Shown: positions 57,713 through 64,000 of the stretch, piece after piece
Layout: every line of letters starts with the position of its first letter
Position numbering within the stretch: the stretch's first letter is position 1
From: Porodaedalea pini
Lineage: Eukaryota; Basidiomycota; Agaricomycetes; Hymenochaetales; Hymenochaetaceae
Assembly: GCA_002794775.1 (NCBI GenBank)
Contig: NBAY01000001.1
Span: forward strand, 1,240,001 to 1,304,000
Direction: 5' to 3'
DNA length: 64,000 nucleotides
The notes under the pieces: generated by a model
Databases searched by the model: none
What the model saw: the letters and a program-made list of their open reading frames with translations, nothing else
Told to the model about the DNA's origin: nothing
Translations under genes and position numbers: made by a program

Positions 57713-58188
57713 GACATAACTAGGTCGGTCTGGATCCCAACGGGCTGATGCAGCAGGGAGGGCCCGTTGCTGTTCATCGGTGAGATCTATCTTGACGATG
57801 GTGGAGGGACAGGGATCGGTTGTGCGTTCGATCTGGGGTTACACCAACGTTGAACAGGTTCGTTGGCAAAGTTGATAATGAGACGGAAGGATGCGGCAGT
57901 GATAACAATCGACAATGATGTTGACGACTGTACACGTAATGTCACCCATGTCCAAGTTAAGTGGCTCCTCCACCAAAGGGAGATGCAGAGAGCCAGGGTC
58001 GGGAAAAGTCGGTTGTGAAGTTTATGTAATACATGAACGTCCGAAAATGTCCGGGCAGGGTTGAGGGTTGTCATTTAGGGGGTTTACACGTCAAGTCCAT
58101 CGAGGGGAGCACTCCTCTAGACTGAGTGAAGGCGAGTCGACAGCAACGACGTATGCTGGGGATGAGCCTGGGTGGGGTTCTGCTTTTA

Positions 58189-58674
58189 TGTTAGGCGGAA
58201 GTCTGGGTGGAACTCAGACTAGGCAACCTCAACGTGCGGCACCTGACGGTGACGCGGACATTGTCTGGGACGGGCTGTATCTCAAACGCGAAGTTTGGGC
58301 AGCAGGCTTTCTCAGACTGGACGATGTGGAGGTAAGAGGATTAATACAAGTCTAACTAATACAGGGGGGACGGGTCTCACCTGGACGATGTGGAGGTAAG
58401 AGGAAAAGCAGAACAGGGGGCTTCTGCGATTCCACCTTCCTCTATATAGTGTTGTCTGTGGGATTGTATTATCTAAGTGCTGTATAGTTTACATAACTAG
58501 GAATGGAACGAATGAAGGTTGGGTCGCACTAAGTGAGTGTGGGAATGATTATGTATGACATAAGAATGGGAAATGATTATGAAAGAAGGTTAAATATAAT
58601 GGAAAGGAGCGGTTAAAAGAAAGGAAATGGTAAAAGGGAAAATAAAAGAAAAGGTAAAAGTTTGAGTCCTAACA
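58189..58674 (-). repeat. 5' LTR of element C
   Basis: 486 bp, TGTTAGG...CCTAACA. The intron-like segment on the element strand runs 58380-58317 (GTGAGACC...CAG). The adjacent plus-strand GTTCTGCTTTT (58177-58187) is the primer site. Confidence 0.92.
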
Positions 58675-59529
58675 GCTCACTTCACGTGACATGCACATGT
58701 CGCAGGACTTATGAAAAAGGCTGTAAGTACTCAAAAAAAAAAGGCACGGTTCTCAGGAGCAGAAATATGTAAAATATGGAGCAATACATTGACTGTGTAG
58801 GTGGGTAGAGATCAAACAAGTGCAGCCAGTCTGTTCTCTCATACATTTCCACTGAGATTCGAAAATTATGGCTCCCTACATCTACCTATAAAATTCTTTC
58901 CTGTGTCTGTAAATTAAGTATATGACTATACAAACATCTCCTGCAAGTTTGAAGCCAATCCATTCAGTATTCATGGTGCAGCAGCAAGGTTTGTGTTCCA
59001 CTCTTGGTCATGCTGCAAGGATGGAAAGAGCTCAAAGTGGAACACAAACCTTGCTGCTGCACCATGAATACTGAATGGATTGGCTTCAAACTTGCAGGAG
59101 ATGTTGGTATAGTCATATACTTAATTTACAGACACAGGAAAGAATTTTATAGGTAGATGTAGGAGTGCCATAATTTTTGAATCTCAGTGGAAATGTATGA
59201 GAGAACAGACTGGCTGCACTTGTTTGATCTCTACCCACCTACACAGTCAATGTATTGCTCCATATTTTACATATTTCTTCTCCTGAGAACCATGCCTTTT
59301 TTTGAGTACTTAATGAGCAGGTACTGTGCAGAATTTACAGAGAAAATCAACATTTACTCTATTTTTTCGACATTTTGGCTCTGACGCGGCTCACTTCATG
59401 TGACATGCACGTGTCGCAGGACTTATGAAAATGGCTGTAATATACATTTGACAATGGCCACTTTTGACACAGCCACTTTTAGTCATCCACAGCCACTTTT
59501 AGTCAGCACTCCAAAAGGTAAATCTGCCA

Positions 59530-59660
59530 CTTCAGGCAGTCCTGCAAATCACAAAAAAACTCTCAAAGCGGCAACTCACAGATCACTCAAAGTGACAACT
59601 TACAAATCACTCAAAGTGGTAACTCCAAAAAACCCTCAAAGCGGCAGCATGCAAATCATC
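59530..59660. repeat. Short tandem repeat in the Helitron-like element
   Basis: Four to five units of about 25 bp containing CACTCAAAGTGRCAACT, related to 26330-26430. Confidence 0.55.
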
Positions 59661-59932
59661 CACATACACTTTCAGCTCAAACAATTCATTTCTCACTTGA
59701 ACAAAATCGGAAAAATCATTAAAAATCTGGATTTAATTAGTAGATAAACATGCTATCTTCCCCATGAGTTTTGGTGTATAAATTGCCACATCCCATCAAC
59801 TAATCTGAGTGTTCGTGATCATGCATAAATAGTTTGCCTACTTTGCTATCAATAAAAAATAGCCTTTTCCTCTCCTTTTGCATTCTTTCAACTAACTTCA
59901 GTGCTCATCTGACTGATTCAACAGACTATAGT

Positions 59933-60241
59933 ATGTGTATCCTCTTATACCTTCTACCTTTATTTCTATTTATCAGCTTATCAAGGACAATAATGCTCCT
60001 TCTGCCTCTTATATGTGTTCTCATCAGTCTTCTAATTCATGATGAAGCATACAATCAGAAAGCAGTGCTTACAGCTTTCTTTCAATACAATGCAAGGCAT
60101 TCTAATATGATACTAATGTTATATGAAGAATTTTCTTTCTATTTTAAATGGAGATATAGAAAGTGGGTATTATGCAATAGACCTACACAAGATACAGGAC
60201 CAGGACAGATGTACTACATCTCACCAGTCAAAGGAAACTGA
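59933..60241 (+). CDS. Small hydrophobic ORF in the Helitron-like element
   Basis: 102 aa from ATG 59933. Two hydrophobic runs in the first 40 residues could cross a membrane; the rest is polar and aromatic. No family recognised, and the related repeat at 26.3-28.5 kb has no counterpart. Could be chance; kept because it is the only substantial frame in the element. Confidence 0.25.
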   Translation: MCILLYLLPLFLFISLSRTIMLLLPLICVLISLLIHDEAYNQKAVLTAFFQYNARHSNMILMLYEEFSFYFKWRYRKWVLCNRPTQDTGPGQMYYISPVKGN

Positions 60242-61019
60242 GTGGCCAGGAACAACAATGATCCCCACTATAGCAGATAGCACTGATCCAAAAGAAGAAG
60301 AAAATACAGAAAGAGTAGTGACCATGTACTGTTTGCAAGAGTATGCAGTCTACTAACATAGATCCCTGCTGCACATATAAAACAGCACAGGATTTTTATG
60401 TGCTATTAGGACTCACTCCAATAGATGTCCTGAGGAAAAATAAAGTCATACATAAAGCTAAGAGCATAGAAGCATAACTGGCAGTCAGACCAAAGATTGC
60501 AGTGAAACACAATGTAAGGTTGAAAGCAGTACTCTGACTGAGTAAGTCAGGGCCTCCAGAGAAAAGGGCAGCAAGGGAAATCTTTATTTAAGCATTGCAT
60601 TTCCATATGACCCCTATCCTATAGTACTGAGCATCATTCTGGCAAACATTGAGGAAGAAAAATATTCAATATGACTATCTAGAACTGTAGAAGCTGCAAG
60701 TTAAGCAGGAATGTGCAGGAACAAAAGAAAGGATTGTACATGTTGATATCAAACTTACTACACATGTCTTTACACATGGGCAACTGCATGTTGTCTTATT
60801 ATAATGTACAAGTACAGCAAATGTAAGGGATCTCTTTCCAGAAGGAAATACAGGAGATAATGTGATAACCAATATTGTATTTAGTGAGGCTTTAGTATAA
60901 TTAGAATGTCACAATAAAATTCAGGTTTCTTTCAAATAGACTAAGATAATGTATTGCCTATAGAACTCATATAAAGCCAGAATAGTTATGAGCACTGTGT
61001 TTAAGCCTAATTCTCAGCT

Positions 61020-61262
61020 TTGCTAGGATAGATCTAAGCATTGCATATTAGAACCAAGTCCTGGCAAAGCCACAATAGATATGAGCATTGTGTTTAAAAA
61101 AACAAGTCCTGGCAAAGCCAGGATGGATCTGCAAAGCCAGGATGGATCTAAGCATTGTATTTTAAAAAACAAGTCCTGGCAAAGCCAGGATGGATCTAAG
61201 CATTGTGTTTATAAAAACAAGTCCCGGCAAAGCCGGCAAAGCGGGGATGGATCTAAGCAAGA
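61020..61262. repeat. Tandem hairpin repeat at the Helitron 3' end
   Basis: Units of about 45 bp, each with CCTGGC-AAA-GCCAGG inverted repeats and GGATCTAAGCATTG, in increasing GC content toward the end. The last units turn into CCCGGC/GCCGGG, as in the terminal hairpin. Confidence 0.7.
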
Positions 61263-61265
61263 AGC

Positions 61266-61290
61266 GAAGTCCCGGCGAAGCCGGGACTTC
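61266..61290. other. Helitron terminal stem-loop
   Basis: Perfect 11-bp stem with GAA loop, 2 nt before the terminal CTGG (61293-61296). This is the expected termination signal for rolling-circle transposition. Confidence 0.7.
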
Positions 61291-61316
61291 AGCTGGTACT
61301 TCTGAAAAGGGCAGTA

Positions 61317-61605
61317 AGATTCAGCAATTAGTCGAGTTTACTTACGCGTTACGTCTAAATATGGGTTAGGATTTGTCTTTGTCAGATGGTGATCGTAGAC
61401 TCACTGTACGTAACCAGCTAAACTGATGCAACCCTCGAGGCTATGAACCTTATGATCGCGTCTTGATGCTAGTACCACCATCTTTCTCGAGACAGGATGG
61501 ATCGTCTTGTAGATGATTTTTCACGGGCTACCTCTGAATTGAAAGTTCACAAGGTGTGTTCTATGTCACTGTGCTCGCTTCGATTTGTACAAATTGATTG
61601 TCTTA
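61317..61605. other. Region upstream of the helicase exon, partly unassigned
   Basis: Unique sequence that probably contains the helicase 5' end. A candidate short exon starts at ATG 61497 (MDRLVDDFSRATSELKVHK) followed by a GTGTGT donor. Not proven. Confidence 0.3.
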
Positions 61606-62419
61606 CAGCCATTTTCATAAGTCTGCGACACGTGCATGTCACGTGAAGTGAGCCGCATCAGAGCCAAAATGTTGAAAAATTAGAATGAATGCTATTTTCT
61701 CTGTAAATTCTGCACAGTACCTGCTCATTAAGTACTCAAAAAAAAGCACGTCTCAGGAAAAGAAATATGTAAAATAGGAGCAATAAATTGGCTTTGTAGG
61801 AAGGTGGAGATCAAACAAGTGCAGCTGGTCTGTTCTCTCACCCATTTCTACTGAGATTCAAAATTATGGCTCCCTACATCTACTATAAAATTTTTCCTGT
61901 GTCTGTAAATTAAGTATATGACTATACAACATCTCTGCAAGTTTGAAGCAATCCATTCAGTATTCATGGTGCAGCAGCAAGATTTGTGTTCTACTCTGCA
62001 AGACCTGTTGTGAGAAAAGGAGGATGGAAAGAGCTTGAAGTGGAACACAAATCTTGCTGCTGGACCATGAATACTGAATGGATTGGCTTCAAACTTGCAG
62101 GAGCTGTTGTATAGTCATATAATTAATTTACAGTCACAGGAAAGAATTTATAGATAGATGTAAGCCATAATTTTGAATCTCAGTGGAAATGTATGAGAGA
62201 ACAGACAGCTGCACTTGTTTGATCTCCACCACCTACACAGTCAATATATTGCTCCTATTTTACACATTTTTCTCTGAGAACGTGCTTTTTTTTGATATTA
62301 ATGAGCAGTACTGTGCAGAATTCATAGAGAAATAGCATTCATTCTAATTTTTCAACACTTTGCTCTGACGCGCTCATTTCACGTGACATGCACGTGTCGC
62401 AGGACTTATGAAAAAGCTG
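61606..62419. mobile_element. Foldback MITE, P/R family, fourth copy (814 bp)
   Basis: Terminal CAGCCATTTTCATAAG and CTTATGAAAAAGCTG with TA at both sides (61604-61605, 62420-62421). It lies next to or inside an intron of the helicase gene. Compared with P it has many single-base losses, often in runs of two or three identical bases. Confidence 0.82.
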
Positions 62420-62479
62420 TAAGAGGACGGCTGCAAATATCAGAGAGCAGTTACTAATCATTGCCAGAAGTCAGGGATT

Positions 62480-63980
62480 ATGCGATTCAAGACCTCGGTC
62501 ATTAATATTCTGTCAGGTCCACCTGGTACTGGAAAGACGACTACGATTTCTGTCGCAATGCGAGAGGTGCATTCTTTGCGAAGAACCGCGTGGGTTGTAG
62601 CACAATCTAATGTCGGCGTCAAAAATATTGCGGAAAGTCTCTGCAAGCATGACGTCGATTTCAAACTACTGGTCTCCAAGGAGTTTCATTTCGAATGGTG
62701 AGTGTTTTGCAGCCCTGCTTCGCATAGAGAACTAACTATGTAAACAGGCACGAGCACATTTACGCAGAAGTAAATGATCATCTGATTCGCACCGATGAGC
62801 TGCCAAGTATTCCAAGAGATGTAGAGCTGTTATTTTATGGGACTCGCGTTGTGCTCTGCACGATCAGCACACTTTCCAACCCAACGCTTGAAAGCATAGG
62901 TCTCTTTGGCCTTGTGCCCTTGGAAATGCTTGTAGTTGACGAGGCGTCGCAGATCGGTGTCTTGGATTATCTGGTGCGTACGCGCCGCAGTTCGCAACTC
63001 AGCGCCGATGCTGACATCTCTCATTTTCTTTCCATAGCATCTTTTCGGCCGCTTTAAGGAGCTGAAGAAGGCTTGTTTCTTCGGAGATCCAAAACAGCGT
63101 GAGTAGATTACGTCTCTCGCACCTTTACTCTATGTGCTTACCATCTTCCTACTTTTTTTCCAAGTGCCGCCATATGGACAGGATGCGGCGCCGACACTAC
63201 AAAGCATTTACGACATTCCGCACTTGAAATCATCTGCATATTTCTTAGACACGCAATGTCAGTGCTTCTCCGGAGAATGTTGTTTTGAAAGATCTTCGCT
63301 GACAATTTTCATATGTTAGATCGCATGCCGATTGAAATAGGCGCTTTTATTTCACAAGCCGTATACTCATCGAAGTTGAAGTCTGTGCACGGGATAACAG
63401 GATGGACCTGCATGAAATTTGTCGACGTCTGGAATGGTAGCGAAGAGAAGGCAGGGAAAAGCTGGAAGGTGAGTCGATCGGCCCTTCGTTACTGCCGTTG
63501 CATTCATGTCACAGAATTGCACAGAATACGCGGGAAGTCCAAACGATTGTCCATTTAGTTCGGCACTATTACAAAAATAAGGATTATTGCATCATTACGC
63601 CATACGATGCGCAGAGGAATGCTATCCAGAAAGCACTGAAGAGAGAAAACCTGCCATGGGAAAATGTATTCAATGTCGATAGCTTCCAAGGTTGCGATGA
63701 GGATCATTTAATCGAGCTTCCATCTTACTGACATGTGTTTTCTTCATTGTTTCAGGTAATAAGCGCAGTACGTCCTTGTCTCCGTAGTGCGAACGGCAGG
63801 GCCGTGTTTCTTGAAGTCGCAAAACCGGGTGAACGTAATGCTCACGCGATGCAAGGCTGGAATGATCATTGTCAGCAAGCGCGAGTTTACGCGTTACGAC
63901 AACGTGCGCAAGACGCTACTCGGAAAGCTCGTTCTGCACTGGGAGGGAAAGGTTGGAAGAGCCGACGCTTGGTGTAAGTG
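62480..63980 (+). CDS. UPF1-like SF1 helicase, C-terminal helicase core, partial
   Basis: RNA or DNA helicase of the UPF1/SMUBP2/ZNFX1 group, acting by ATP hydrolysis. Exons: 62480-62697, 62748-62973, 63038-63098, 63165-63257, 63320-63468, then from 63525; introns of 50, 64, 66, 62 and 56 bp, all GT-AG. Motifs in order: Walker A GPPGTGKT, Walker B VVDEASQI (DEAS), motif III FFGDPKQLPP across a splice, LDTQYRMP across a splice, ITPYDAQRNAI, SFQGCDEDH and finally NRVNVMLTRCKAG near 63800-63860. Between SFQG and the last motif no canonical intron restores the frame (63710-63805), so there is either an odd intron or a frameshift. The 5' exons are not resolved; the gene may continue past the right edge. 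Confidence 0.8.
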
Positions 63981-64000
63981 GACTGAGGTCGCCGAGAAGA

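Larger units (their letters stand above)
52313..58674 (-). mobile_element. Element C: chromovirus with open gag and dead pol
   Basis: 6,362 bp, 486-bp LTRs, TSD GCTCA at 52308-52312 and 58675-58679. Same plan as A on the minus strand, self-priming site next to the right LTR. Confidence 0.93.
50793..58723. mobile_element. Foldback MITE R, nested in P
   Basis: Same family, inserted at the TA of GCTCATTAAGTAC in P. Left arm outer part 50793-50917, remaining part 51644-52312 and 58680-58723 with element C in between. Right terminus reads AAAAAGGCTG, matching its left CAGCCTTTTT. Confidence 0.7.
50666..59437. mobile_element. Foldback MITE P, outer copy of a nested stack
   Basis: Termini CAGCCATTTTCATAAG and CTTATGAAAATGGCTG with TA on both sides. 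Its own sequence is 50666-50790 and 58726-59437 (837 bp); copy R is inserted at its internal TA. It consists of two inverted arms meeting near 59010-59020. Confidence 0.75.
50661..61296. mobile_element. Helitron-like insertion (non-autonomous)
   Basis: Begins TC and ends CTGG, sits between A and T of MITE c, and causes no duplication or loss of host bases. An 11-bp perfect stem (GAAGTCCCGGC, loop GAA) ends 2 nt before CTGG. These are the ends expected of a Helitron (5' TC, 3' hairpin plus CTRR, A/T target). Without the nested foldback stack and element C it is about 1.86 kb. No Rep/helicase gene, so it depends on another element. Confidence 0.72.
49603..61314. mobile_element. Foldback MITE, copy c, split by the Helitron-like insertion
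   Basis: Pieces 49603-50660 (1,058 bp) and 61297-61314 (18 bp) total 1,076 bp, exactly the length of copy a. TA flanks both outer ends (49601-49602, 61315-61316). Confidence 0.88.

Noticed and set aside
50666..59437. Foldback family as a piggyBac type (TTAA target)
   Set aside because: Right flanks read TAAGTAC and left flanks TTA, so only TA is duplicated; the ends are CAGCC rather than CCC.
61020..61290. CRISPR-like repeat array
   Set aside because: Eukaryotic context, adjacent units without unique spacers, and part of a Helitron 3' end.
62480..63980. Helicase as the Helitron's own helicase
   Set aside because: It lies outside the insertion, has introns, and its motifs (DEAS, GDPKQLPP, LDTQYRMP) are UPF1-like rather than Pif1-like with a Rep domain.

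Overview
The window is nuclear DNA of a filamentous fungus, most likely a basidiomycete (Agaricomycetes). The evidence is short GT-AG introns of about 50-90 bp in the host genes, a TKL-type kinase relic with a C-terminal ending typical of mushroom-forming fungi, and a large load of chromodomain Ty3/gypsy LTR retrotransposons decaying by CpG to TpG/CpA transitions. That decay pattern implies cytosine methylation of repeats.

Layout. 1-5.4 kb is host gene space: the 5' part of a secreted histidine acid phosphatase (minus), the NatC catalytic N-acetyltransferase NAA30 (minus, with a 19-nt micro-exon), a divergently transcribed RING-H2 membrane protein (plus), and a dead protein kinase. 5.8-26.15 kb is a proline-rich reading frame split by a 19.5-kb retrotransposon palindrome. 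In it, LTR retroelement B plus the 5' part of LTR family X is present twice, head-on, around an 8-nt loop at 18793-18800. The left arm later received an intact chromovirus A (9796-15919, identical LTRs, TSD CGTGT). The right arm lost part of gag to a 1-kb LTR-like segment. 26.3-47.7 kb is a deep nest: Helitron-related repeat, then foldback MITE b, then retroelement D, then LTR X, then retroelement E, then solo LTR Y. A second solo LTR (F) in MITE b carries a 215-aa ORF in its U3. 48.3-49.2 kb holds an intronless coiled-coil gene. 49.6-61.3 kb is a third copy of the 1,076-bp MITE, split cleanly by a Helitron-like insertion (50661-61296; 5' TC, 3' hairpin plus CTGG, between A and T, no TSD). That insertion carries a Russian-doll stack of another foldback MITE and retroelement C. 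61.3-64 kb is a UPF1-like SF1 helicase gene, with one more foldback MITE just upstream of its Walker A exon.

How it works together. Families A-E share one plan: LTR with TATA and start site, an 11-nt self-complementary primer site instead of a tRNA site, gag with one CCHC knuckle, a -1 slippery heptamer, then protease-RT-RNaseH-integrase-chromodomain, and a polypurine tract overlapping the pol stop. This is the Tf1/sushi plan with a gag/pol frameshift added. A is the only copy that looks competent. B, C, D and E are broken mainly by CpG transitions, including loss of both catalytic Asp codons of reverse transcriptase in B and E. The palindrome could give a long hairpin RNA homologous to the whole family and so could act as a natural silencing locus; that role is inference.
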